From: a virus
Strand: one strand, 5' to 3'
IMG/VR virus record: IMGVR_UViG_3300007519_000629
Span: 1 to 24,353 of that record
Length of the DNA: 24,353 bases
This document shows positions 15,328-23,276 of this stretch, one piece after another. The translations under genes were made by a program, and so were the position numbers. How positions within the stretch are numbered: the stretch's first letter is position 1; every line of letters starts with the position of its first letter. Below the pieces are notes generated by a model. It was not told where the DNA came from. It was given only the letters and a program-made list of their open reading frames with translations, and ran no database searches.

Positions 15328-18300
15328 TGGAATACATGGGCCGTATTGAGTCTAGAGTTCTATTTACTGACGATGGTCAAGGTGCTGTTATCGATGAGCT
15401 AACTAATCTTGTAGTTGCGTTAGACACAAAAGAGACTCTTCTTGCTGCTGCCCAATGGGACTTAGATCTTGAGCGCCATAACGATACTTCAGTAGAACTT
15501 GCTAACGCTGCTCTGACTAATCTTGATATCAAAGTATTTTCAAATAATGACCGTATGTACACCATCCCTGACTCAGTTGTTGCTGAGGCAAAGCGCGGAC
15601 TTGAGTGGCGAAAAGAAGAAGATCGTGGCGGTACATCTGTCGGTGTTAATAGCGCCCGAACACTTGCTCGTGGTGGTCAGGTTGGTATTAAAAAAGTTCG
15701 TCATATTGCTAAATACTTTCCTCGTCATCAGGTAGATAAAAAAGGAACTGGTTATAAGCCGGGAGAAAAAAATTACCCATCTAATGGCCGTATCGCTTGG
15801 GCTCTTTGGGGTGGAGATGCAGCAGAGCGTTGGGCATCTGCAATTGTAGAGCGTGAAAATAAGAAAGATAAATCTAATTCAGTGATGACTGCAGGACTTG
15901 ATCCTATGAATTATGAAATGCCAAAGAAAGTCAATTACGATTCTTTTATAACTACAAAAACTATGCCAGAAGATAATGTCATAGAATTTTTTATTCGTGT
16001 TCGCTTAGACGGTTCTGGTATTGATCGTCTCTATCGCATTGAACCAGAAGGTCAGATTTATGTTTGGGACGATGGCGACTGGGATGACATGGGCATGCCA
16101 GATTATGACATGTTAATGTACGACAATATTTTAGATATGAATCAAGAAACTGTTCCTTGTGGTCACATTCCTGTGGATACAGATACAGCTCTTCTTATTG
16201 CCGCACTTCTAGATAATGAACCATTTATTGCACATAAACTTGAAAAAGTTAACCCAGAAGAAACTCAAATGTTTACAGAAGCATCACCGGGGATGGATTG
16301 GGGTCTTCTAGACGAACTAGCACTTCCAGATGAGATGTCCGATTCTTGGGACTTCTTTGACGATAGCCTTACAGCCGCTGGAGAACCTGCCGCAACTGAT
16401 GGAAACTATACCCCCGATGAGCGCTCAAAAAATACAGAATCACAGTTGCGTGATAAAACAGGTAAATTTGCAAAGATGGGTGGCCGTGTAGTTATTGCTG
16501 GTCGTCCTCAATATCAAGGAAATATTCGTGCAATTAATCCTGATTCAGGTACAGTAAAAATTCAATTAGATAATGGAAATACAGTTGATCTTGCAGCAAA
16601 TCTCACAGAACCTTTAGAGTCATACACTCCTATTCCTGATGCAGTTGCTAGCGATAGTCTTGATACTTCTGGAATTCTTGGTGAGCCTCGTACTCCCATG
16701 GATTCTCCTGTCCGTATGCCGGGAACACTTCCTCCACTTAACGCAGCAAATTTAAATACAATGCTTACAAACTATCCTCAATGGGTAGCCGACCAAAGAC
16801 TTTCCGCTGATGTTGCAGGAAGTCAACCCCAGTCGGGTGAGCAAGCTAAACCAGCTACACGCTCTGCTAATCCTTTAGCAAAGTATTACCCACAGGTAGC
16901 TAAAGGTGCAGAAATGAAAGCAGTGAATGCTTACAATGTTGCAAACCTTAAATCATGGCTAGCAGCGGATACAACTGGAAGACGATCTGCTCCACCATTT
17001 ATGAACCCTGCAGATAATAAAAAATTTGTAGAAGATAAAGGTGCAAACAGTCCTTGGCTAGATAAAAAAGGTAAAGCCCTTAAAGCATCTGCAGAAGACA
17101 CGCCTTTAACACCAGAAACTTCTGATGTTGCCATTATTCACATGGCTGTAGTTTCACCAGATGACCCTCAGGCAGTAATGGATTTAGTTGCGTTACATCC
17201 AAAGACTAAAAATACAATTCAGCCTACAACTTTTGTTAGAAAAGAAGGCAAGTGGGTTCACGATCCTCAGATGCTAATGGATCTTCGTAGTGCAACTCCA
17301 CCACCTGTAATTGTTTTAGATGATAAAAATCTTTTAGATGTTTTAGAGCAAGTTGACGAGAATAAACAATCTATGACTGCCGCTGGTGGCGCAGATCGTA
17401 ATCGTGGAAACGCAGAAAAGCTTCGTCGCTATTGGACTTACGGCAAGGGTGGAGCAAAGATTCGTTGGAAGACTCCCGGAGATTGGACTCGTTGCTACAA
17501 GCAACTTGCCAAATATATGGGTCCTCGTGCCAAGGGTTATTGCGCCCTTCGCCACAAAGAGATGAATGGCTATTGGCCAGGAGATAAAAAAAATCGTGAG
17601 ATGGGTTCATTTACTGTAGATACTTTGCGTAATTATGACGAACTTCTGAGCACTTTTGCTCTCCGTGCAAAAGCAGCAGATGCTCGTTCTAGAGTTTTAC
17701 TTGCTGGAGCAGATGTGGAAGAGCAACAAGGATCAGAATTTTTTATTCCTTTAGTAATCCCAGAAGGACTTGAATCTGGAGATGGTCGTGTCATGGAAAA
17801 AGGCGCTCTTAGTATGCGTGAACTTCCACTTCCATTATTGTGGCAAATCCAGACTGGAGAAGGTCATAACGGCTCCGTTGTTGTTGGAAAGATTGTTCAG
17901 ATGGAGCGCACAGACCAAGGAATTGGTAATGCTCGTGGCTTCTTTGATAAAGGAGAATACGGACAAGAAGCTGAGCGTTTAGTGCGCGGTGGCTTTATTC
18001 GTGGAGTTTCAGCTGATTTAGATCAATTTGAAGCTGATGAAGAAGTGCCAGAGGCTAAAGAAGGATCTGACACTAAGATAGAAAGCGGTAAAATAAAGAT
18101 CAAGAAAGCACGAGTCATGGCTGTGACTTTAGTGCCAAAGCCAGCTTTTCAAGAATGCACAATTAAACTCGCTGAAGAGCTCGGCGTTGAGGAGGAAGAA
18201 AAAGTGAACATCCCTGACGGCGTTTATGTCGAAGAAATAAATGCACTAGATGCTTCGGCTCTAGTTGCTTGTGGAATGATTGCTGGAGCAATCCCAGTAA

Positions 18301-20054
18301 CACCCCCTACAGAGTGGTTTGATAACCCCAAGCTAAGTGGACCGACCCCACTAACTGTTGATGATGATGGTCGCGTTTTTGGTCATATTGCTGCATGGCA
18401 TGTTGATCACATTGGTCTGAGTATGGGAACAAAGCCACCTCGCAGCCGAAGTGGTTATGCATATTTTCACACAGGAGTAATTCGTACAACTAGCGGAAAA
18501 GATGTTGCTGTTGGTCAACTAACTCTTGCAGGCGGTCACGCTGGAATGGAAGCGTCTGCTGCTGAAGCAGTTCGTCATTATGACGACACAGCATCTGCAA
18601 TTGCAGATGTTCATGCAGGAGAAGATGCTTATGGAATTTGGGTAGCAGGATCTCTTCGTTCAGGATCATCCCCAGAACAAGTTCGTGCACTCCGTGCCTC
18701 AGCACCTTCAGGTGATTGGCGCCCAATTAAGAATTCATTAGAACTTGTTGCAGTTTGTCAAGTCAATGTTCCCGGATTTCCAATTGCTCGTGCTCGTGTT
18801 GCATCTGGAACAGTTATGGCACTTGTCGCCGCTGGCGCACAGGTTCTTGCTCAGATGAAGGTAGATCCTCTCTCCGAGCTTAGCCAAAGACTTGAAGCTT
18901 TAGAGAATCCTCAAAAGATGGCACTTGTCGCATCGGCTGCATCTGCTCGTGCTCGTGTTCAAGAATTTCAAAATGAACAGCTCAGTACAAAAAAAGCACT
19001 TGTAGCATCTAAAGTTGCAAAGATGAAAGCAGATACAGAGCTTGATTCAGATTATATGAATCAACTATTTGACGAAGATCCAGAGCAAGAAATGGCTGTA
19101 ATCACTCGTCGTGTTCGTGAGCGTTTAGCAAAAGAAGGCAAAGCACTTGCAGATGGTTCATACCCTATCCGTAATGCTTTAGACCTAAAGAACGCTATTC
19201 AAGCATATGGTCGCGCAAAGCCGGGAAGTCGTGGCAAGGTAAAGCGTCATATTGTGAAGCGTGCCATCGGTCTTAACCGTGAAGAGCTAATCCCAGAAAA
19301 TTGGAAGGGTGCTGCAGCAGATCTTGATAATATTGTTGCCTCGATGAAAGCAAGTGCTAAAGTTGCTTTTGCAATGATTTCAAGCAATTCTGAAGCAGTT
19401 TTTTCACAGTCAGAATTTTCCGAAGCAGAAGAAGAAAAAGTCATTGCAGATCTTACCGACGAAGAAATTGAAGTTCTCAGACAAGAAGCAAAGACTCGTA
19501 AGGATCAGGAAAATGATGGTATTTCTAGAGATGAAGATGGCCGTATTAAATACACCCCTGAAACTCAGCCTCGTGATGCCTCTGGAAAGTTCCGTCAAGT
19601 TCTAGCTCGTATTAAGCAGAACTTAGGAAACTCTGGTCTTCAGAATGTTCTTGAGAAAATAAAAGAAGCAGAAAACTTTGATAGCACTGGAAACTATGCT
19701 GGAGCAGCTAAAGCAGCAGCAGATTTACTCGGGATTATTGATCGATTGGACTCTGGAGCGTTAAATTCTGACGCTTTAGAAAATGTCCGTACTAGTGCTG
19801 CCGAGCTTGGAAAGGTTATCGCTAACCTCCCATTTGCCTTCGGTGAAGATGCAGAGAAGATTCGCTTCTCCGATATCCCACCTGCTCTGAAAGACCTTAT
19901 GAAAGACATGATTACTCGTGTAGAAGACAAGATTGGCAAGGAAGATGCCGATATTGCTACCGCTGACCTTAGAAACTTTATGTCTGGCGGGGACTACTAC
20001 AATCAATCTGAGGTCTCATCCCAAATGGCTAAGCTCCTTCGCTTACTTACATAA
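15327..20054 (+). CDS. HK97-type prohead protease embedded in a 1575-residue fusion protein
   Basis: The protease core is at about residues 797-950: a strand-rich start, His847 in G-H-N-G-S-V-V-V-G, Ser895 in R-G-V-S-A-D-L-D, and a closing V-M-A-V-T-L-V-P-K-P-A-F. This is the layout of caudovirus serine proteases that mature the capsid. Before it: a R-G-G-T-S-V-G ... W-A-L-W-G-G-D-A-A-E-R-W module (about 95-170), V-M-T-A-G-L (186-191), an acidic region, S-L-T-A-A-G (347-352), R-D-K-T-G-K-F plus a small barrel (375-425), S-M-T-A-A-G-G (682-688), and a Y-W-T-Y-G-K-G-G module (about 700-755). After it: the domain usual in actinophage proteases (about 990-1170, with G-P-T-P-L-T-V and A-G-E-D-A-Y-G-I-W-V-A-G), a D-G-S-Y-P-I-R-N module (about 1260-1330, DUF6582-like), R-D-A-S-G-K-F (1416) and a helical C-terminus that could scaffold. 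GAGGAG lies eight bases before ATG 15327. Confidence 0.85.
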   Translation: MEYMGRIESRVLFTDDGQGAVIDELTNLVVALDTKETLLAAAQWDLDLERHNDTSVELANAALTNLDIKVFSNNDRMYTIPDSVVAEAKRGLEWRKEEDRGGTSVGVNSARTLARGGQVGIKKVRHIAKYFPRHQVDKKGTGYKPGEKNYPSNGRIAWALWGGDAAERWASAIVERENKKDKSNSVMTAGLDPMNYEMPKKVNYDSFITTKTMPEDNVIEFFIRVRLDGSGIDRLYRIEPEGQIYVWDDGDWDDMGMPDYDMLMYDNILDMNQETVPCGHIPVDTDTALLIAALLDNEPFIAHKLEKVNPEETQMFTEASPGMDWGLLDELALPDEMSDSWDFFDDSLTAAGEPAATDGNYTPDERSKNTESQLRDKTGKFAKMGGRVVIAGRPQYQGNIRAINPDSGTVKIQLDNGNTVDLAANLTEPLESYTPIPDAVASDSLDTSGILGEPRTPMDSPVRMPGTLPPLNAANLNTMLTNYPQWVADQRLSADVAGSQPQSGEQAKPATRSANPLAKYYPQVAKGAEMKAVNAYNVANLKSWLAADTTGRRSAPPFMNPADNKKFVEDKGANSPWLDKKGKALKASAEDTPLTPETSDVAIIHMAVVSPDDPQAVMDLVALHPKTKNTIQPTTFVRKEGKWVHDPQMLMDLRSATPPPVIVLDDKNLLDVLEQVDENKQSMTAAGGADRNRGNAEKLRRYWTYGKGGAKIRWKTPGDWTRCYKQLAKYMGPRAKGYCALRHKEMNGYWPGDKKNREMGSFTVDTLRNYDELLSTFALRAKAADARSRVLLAGADVEEQQGSEFFIPLVIPEGLESGDGRVMEKGALSMRELPLPLLWQIQTGEGHNGSVVVGKIVQMERTDQGIGNARGFFDKGEYGQEAERLVRGGFIRGVSADLDQFEADEEVPEAKEGSDTKIESGKIKIKKARVMAVTLVPKPAFQECTIKLAEELGVEEEEKVNIPDGVYVEEINALDASALVACGMIAGAIPVTPPTEWFDNPKLSGPTPLTVDDDGRVFGHIAAWHVDHIGLSMGTKPPRSRSGYAYFHTGVIRTTSGKDVAVGQLTLAGGHAGMEASAAEAVRHYDDTASAIADVHAGEDAYGIWVAGSLRSGSSPEQVRALRASAPSGDWRPIKNSLELVAVCQVNVPGFPIARARVASGTVMALVAAGAQVLAQMKVDPLSELSQRLEALENPQKMALVASAASARARVQEFQNEQLSTKKALVASKVAKMKADTELDSDYMNQLFDEDPEQEMAVITRRVRERLAKEGKALADGSYPIRNALDLKNAIQAYGRAKPGSRGKVKRHIVKRAIGLNREELIPENWKGAAADLDNIVASMKASAKVAFAMISSNSEAVFSQSEFSEAEEEKVIADLTDEEIEVLRQEAKTRKDQENDGISRDEDGRIKYTPETQPRDASGKFRQVLARIKQNLGNSGLQNVLEKIKEAENFDSTGNYAGAAKAAADLLGIIDRLDSGALNSDALENVRTSAAELGKVIANLPFAFGEDAEKIRFSDIPPALKDLMKDMITRVEDKIGKEDADIATADLRNFMSGGDYYNQSEVSSQMAKLLRLLT

Positions 20055-20104
20055 ATATTAAATAATCGTACAGATAAACATATAAAAAATAATGTATAGT
20101 ATTA
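20055..20104 (+). promoter_or_regulatory. A+T-rich possible promoter region before the capsid gene
   Basis: The first 50 bases of the only long intergenic gap are almost pure A+T. They end in TATAGT (20095-20100), a fair match to a -10 box. No convincing -35 box is visible about 17 bases upstream. A start near 20107 would put the structured leader at the 5' end of the transcript. Weakly supported. Confidence 0.35.
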
Positions 20105-20221
20105 CTCAGGTGGAGTGCCTCCACGCATCTAATGCGTCTGTGAGTCCCTCGGCCCTAACTGATAAGCGAGACAAGAAGTCTTATACATTCTTGTCGTAAC
20201 TGGCCCAGAGGAGGGACAGTA
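20105..20221 (+). ncRNA. Structured 5' leader of the major capsid gene
   Basis: Four stems can be drawn by hand. Stem 1: GTGGAG 20110-20115 with CTCCAC 20119-20124 (3-base loop). Stem 2: GCAT 20125-20128 with ATGC 20132-20135. Stem 3: GTCCCTC 20144-20150 with GAGGGAC 20211-20217, extended after an internal loop by GGCC 20151-20154 with GGCC 20202-20205. Inside stem 3 is stem 4: GACAAGAA 20170-20177 with TTCTTGTC 20188-20195. The 3' side of stem 3 holds part of the Shine-Dalgarno (AGGAGG 20209-20214), so folding would hide the ribosome site of the capsid gene. ATAAG 20162-20166 can also pair with CTTAT 20180-20184 as an alternative. No U-run follows, so it does not look like a terminator. It could tune or autoregulate capsid translation. 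Confidence 0.6.
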
Positions 20222-22300
20222 ATGGATCAAATCAAAGACATGATCGATCAGCTGGCTGATATTAGCGACGAACAAGTCGCCGATCTCCAGAATAAGATCA
20301 TTAAGGAATTTGAATCTGTTGAGAAGGAAGACCCTACTCCGCAATCAGTTGATGCGATGTCGTCATTAGCCGACATGCTTGACACCGTTCGTGGTGAATT
20401 CAAGCGACGCGAGGCCGCGATTCAAGAGCTCGCAACGCGAGCAGCAGATGCAGCCTCTCGTGTTTACGGTGAAGACACAGGAAAAGACATGGAGTCTGAT
20501 TCCTCAGAGGAAAAGAAAGAAGAAATGCCAGAAGAAGCAGAAGAGATGGCGATGGATATGCCAGCTAAAGATGCTGAAGATGATATGCCTTCTGAAGAAG
20601 TTCCAGTAGCCGAAGCTCCTATGGCAGAAGAAATGCCTGTAGCAGAAGAAGCACCTACTCCAGAGATGGAAGAGGAAAAGAAAAAGGAAGAGGAAAAAAT
20701 GTCTGAAGCGTCAATTGATGCAAGTAAGGTCGTCGAACTCTCGACGGAAACAAATGAAGTTGTTACCGAAACAGCTGCCGCTGTAGAAGTAGCCGCTGTT
20801 GTTGCAGATGGTGCAGATGCATCAGAAGCAGAAGCAGCACCTGCAGAAGCAACGCCTGTTGCTGAAGCAGTTGTAACAGAAGCAGAAGCAGTAGTTGAAG
20901 ATTCAGCAGTCGCTGTTGATTCAGAAGCAGCAGTAGCTGAAGTTACAGAAGATGCAGAAGCATCAATCAAAACCAAAACTGAGCCAAAGGCTCAAGAAAT
21001 TATGGAGGCACCTGTGACCGCCGCTGGAGATGATCTCAATATTGAGGTCCCTGCTGACCGTCGCCCTGTTGCACAGGCATCTGTAGCTCCCGTGGCAATT
21101 ACTGCGGGTGCTGACATTCCTGGTTACACCGCTGGCAGCTCAATGAACGACATGTACGATGTCGCATCAGCGTTCGAAAAGCGTATTCACGCTCTTCGCC
21201 GCGTAAATGGTGGAGATGGAGAGCAGCACATTGTTGCATCTGTCGCCACTCAGTACCCAGAAGCTCGCACTCTTACAACAGATGCAGAAGCTAACTGGGC
21301 AAAGGTTCAGGCCGTTACTGGTCCTGAAGCACTCGTCGCATCTGGTGGACACTCAGCACCATTCGAAGTTAAGTACGACATCTTCGGACTTGGTACTACA
21401 TCTCGTCCACTTCGTGACGCACTACCAAAATTCCAAGCAGACCGTGGCGGTATCCGCTTCGTAACTCCACCAGTACTTAGCTCATACGCTAACGCTGTTG
21501 GTGTATGGACCGCAGCAAATGACTCAGCAGAAACACCAAACCCAGCTGCAAAGCTTAGCTTGACTGTAACAGCTGCATCAGAGCTAACTGTCGCAACTGA
21601 TGCTGTAACACTACAGCTACAGTTTGGTAACTTGATGTCTCGTGCATACCCAGAATTGATCGCTCGTCACAATGAGCTTGGTCTAATTCAGCATGCTCGT
21701 GAAGCAGAAGGACAGATTCTAACCCGTCTAACTGCTCTTTCAACAGCAGTTACATCCACTTCACTTATCGGTGTAGCCCGTGACTTCCTAGTACAGCTAG
21801 GTCGCGCAGCAGCTAATTACCGTGGCCGTCATCGCCTAGAGGCAGATGCTCCACTCCGTGTCATTGCTCCATACTGGATCAAGGACGCAATGGTTGCAGA
21901 TCTTGCAATTTCAGCACCAGGAGACAGCACTCTAAACGCAACAACAGAGATTGATGGATATATTGCATCTCGCAATATCAACATCAGTTACCACATCGAT
22001 GATTTCACCGATGCACAGAATGTCGGTGCAATGAACGAGTTTGGAGATACATTCGTATGGTACATGTTCGCTGAAGGAACATTCTTGTTCCTAGATGGCG
22101 GTACATTGGATCTCGGTGTTATCCGTGACTCAACTCTCGTTGGTACAAACGACTACAAGATGTTCGTTGAAACCTTCGAAGGCGTTGCAAAGATTGGCGT
22201 TGAATCACTCAAGGTCACATCAACCATCTCTGTTAACGGTGTAGCAGCAGCTCTCCGCGATACAACTGGTGGCGCATCAGCTGCGGTTATCGAATACTAA
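20222..22300 (+). CDS. Major capsid protein with long acidic N-terminal (delta/scaffold) region
   Basis: This 692-residue protein has a C-terminal part (about 300-692) that reads like an HK97-fold capsid protein of actinobacterial phages: A-I-T-A-G-A-D-I-P-G-Y (292-302), an extended-loop region around F-E-V-K-Y-D-I-F-G-L, a G-G-I-R-F-V-T-P-P segment, the A-P-L-R-V-I-A-P-Y-W-I spine region, and a C-terminal beta domain. The first 290 residues are different: a charged helical segment (about 1-90), then a Glu/Ala/Met/Pro/Val-rich low-complexity stretch to about 255, then P-V-T-A-A-G-D (264-270). Such N-terminal regions act as built-in scaffolds and are removed by the prohead protease, here encoded just upstream. 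Cutting near 266-270 would leave about 425 residues, a normal size. A strong AGGAGG sits seven bases before ATG 20222. A second well-placed Shine-Dalgarno before ATG 20699 may allow an internal start. Confidence 0.85.
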   Translation: MDQIKDMIDQLADISDEQVADLQNKIIKEFESVEKEDPTPQSVDAMSSLADMLDTVRGEFKRREAAIQELATRAADAASRVYGEDTGKDMESDSSEEKKEEMPEEAEEMAMDMPAKDAEDDMPSEEVPVAEAPMAEEMPVAEEAPTPEMEEEKKKEEEKMSEASIDASKVVELSTETNEVVTETAAAVEVAAVVADGADASEAEAAPAEATPVAEAVVTEAEAVVEDSAVAVDSEAAVAEVTEDAEASIKTKTEPKAQEIMEAPVTAAGDDLNIEVPADRRPVAQASVAPVAITAGADIPGYTAGSSMNDMYDVASAFEKRIHALRRVNGGDGEQHIVASVATQYPEARTLTTDAEANWAKVQAVTGPEALVASGGHSAPFEVKYDIFGLGTTSRPLRDALPKFQADRGGIRFVTPPVLSSYANAVGVWTAANDSAETPNPAAKLSLTVTAASELTVATDAVTLQLQFGNLMSRAYPELIARHNELGLIQHAREAEGQILTRLTALSTAVTSTSLIGVARDFLVQLGRAAANYRGRHRLEADAPLRVIAPYWIKDAMVADLAISAPGDSTLNATTEIDGYIASRNINISYHIDDFTDAQNVGAMNEFGDTFVWYMFAEGTFLFLDGGTLDLGVIRDSTLVGTNDYKMFVETFEGVAKIGVESLKVTSTISVNGVAAALRDTTGGASAAVIEY
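20686..20701 (+). promoter_or_regulatory. Possible internal ribosome binding site and start within the capsid gene
   Basis: GGAAGAGG at 20686-20693 lies five bases before an in-frame ATG at 20699 (Met160). Starting there would give a 533-residue protein lacking the helical part of the N-terminal region. The purine-rich context also encodes a run of Glu/Lys, so it could arise from amino acid composition alone. Confidence 0.3.
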
Positions 22301-22327
22301 TCGGTAGCCTAAAGTAATTAAGTCAAA

Positions 22328-22439
22328 ACCCGAGCCGACACTTAGAAGAAACAGGAGATACAAAAATGGCGTTTAGAGGAATCTATCCAGCACCAGATTT
22401 GGTCAATGCTCCATGTGGAGTTCTAAGTGTCGCTCGGGT
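22328..22439 (+). repeat. 19-bp imperfect inverted repeat enclosing the start of the gene after the capsid
   Basis: The arm at 22328-22347 (ACCCGAGCC then GACACTTAGAA) is the reverse complement of 22421-22439 (TTCTAAGTGTCG then CTCGGGT) over 19 base pairs, with one bulged C in the left arm. The left arm is between genes; the right arm is inside the following coding sequence (codons for V-L-S-V-A-R-V). The 73-base loop holds the Shine-Dalgarno GGAG (22354-22357) and ATG 22366. CTCC at 22409-22412 could pair with that GGAG or with GGAG at 22417-22420. A match this long at this distance is very unlikely by chance. Confidence 0.85.
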
Positions 22440-23247
22440 GATGACCCACACAGATGCAAAATACGATGATCGTTGGGTTCGTGGCTTCTCCTACGAATTC
22501 TACTCTCAACCAGAAGTAGAACTATTTACAGTAAACGATTCAGTAGTAACTAATGGAGTTGTAGGAACTTCAACACTTCCTAGATTTAAAGAGTACGATC
22601 CTTTTTTTATTCAAGGAACAGATACTCGTTCATATTTTGGTATTAATGGTGAAGATCGTTTTGAAATTGCGAAAAAGCAACTAGAAGCAGCAACACAAAA
22701 AGCAGTGGAATTAGAACTTTGGGAAGGCGTAGCCTCTACTGCAGAAACAAATGGGAATGACTTTTTAAGAAAAACAGGTGCAGCAACAGTAGTAGATACT
22801 GGCGCCTTAGCTCCGTCAACAGCACTTATGCTGTTAGAGCAAGCAGTTTCTTCATCACCAGCAGGGACTAATGGAGTTATCCACATGACCCGTGATGTTG
22901 CTTCGATCTTAGGATCTAGGCTCATGTATCTGCCAGTAGATGGAGGAAAATCAGGTAAGGCAATGACACGCTTGGGTACAGAAGTCATTATTGGATCTGG
23001 ATACACAGGCGCTGGTCGTCTTGCAGATTCCAATACCGCAGCATCTGCTTCAAATAAGTGGATGTATGCAACTGGACCTATAGATGTTCATCTAAGCAAA
23101 ATTGAAATCGTAAACGAAAACCTTGGTCAAGGCGCAACAGTAAGTACGAACACAAATGACTTAACAGTCAGAGCGGTTCGTTCAGCTGCGGTATACTTTG
23201 ATCCAAGTATTTTTTATACAATTCGTCTAGCACTACCAACAACCTAG
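22366..23247 (+). CDS. Putative virion structural protein after the capsid gene
   Basis: This 293-residue protein opens with G-I-Y-P-A-P-D-L-V-N-A-P-C-G and has an E-L-W-E-G segment (about residue 118). Its second half contains V-I-H-M-T-R-D-V-A (160s), G-T-E-V-I-I-G-S-G-Y-T-G-A-G-R (about 205-219) and M-Y-A-T-G-P-I-D-V (about 234-242). It ends in a beta-rich segment with R-A-V-R-S-A-A-V-Y-F-D. I recall similar proteins directly after the capsid gene in actinobacterial phages, without a firm function. A head completion, decoration or connector protein is plausible. There is no signal peptide or membrane segment. ACAGGAGA lies about eight bases before ATG 22366, inside the loop of the inverted repeat at 22328-22439. 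The 65-base gap before it is otherwise featureless. Confidence 0.6.
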   Translation: MAFRGIYPAPDLVNAPCGVLSVARVMTHTDAKYDDRWVRGFSYEFYSQPEVELFTVNDSVVTNGVVGTSTLPRFKEYDPFFIQGTDTRSYFGINGEDRFEIAKKQLEAATQKAVELELWEGVASTAETNGNDFLRKTGAATVVDTGALAPSTALMLLEQAVSSSPAGTNGVIHMTRDVASILGSRLMYLPVDGGKSGKAMTRLGTEVIIGSGYTGAGRLADSNTAASASNKWMYATGPIDVHLSKIEIVNENLGQGATVSTNTNDLTVRAVRSAAVYFDPSIFYTIRLALPTT

Positions 23248-23276
23248 TAAGAAATAACAAAAAGGAGAAAACTGGA

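Noticed and set aside
20144-20217. Rho-independent terminator before the capsid gene
   Set aside because: The stem is not followed by a T-run and it overlaps the capsid ribosome binding site.
20105-20221. tRNA or tmRNA in the capsid leader
   Set aside because: There is no T-arm consensus, acceptor stem or CCA, and the stems do not form a cloverleaf.
20800-20960. DNA repeat array of GCAGAAGCAG-like units
   Set aside because: It is irregular and explained by Ala/Glu codon runs in the scaffold region; there is no fixed period or spacer structure, so it is neither CRISPR nor iteron.
20464-20976. 170-codon open frame on the - strand opposite the capsid N-terminal region
   Set aside because: It is Ser/Thr/Ala low-complexity, the mirror of Glu/Ala-rich codons on the + strand. 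It has no plausible start site and sits in a well-supported gene.
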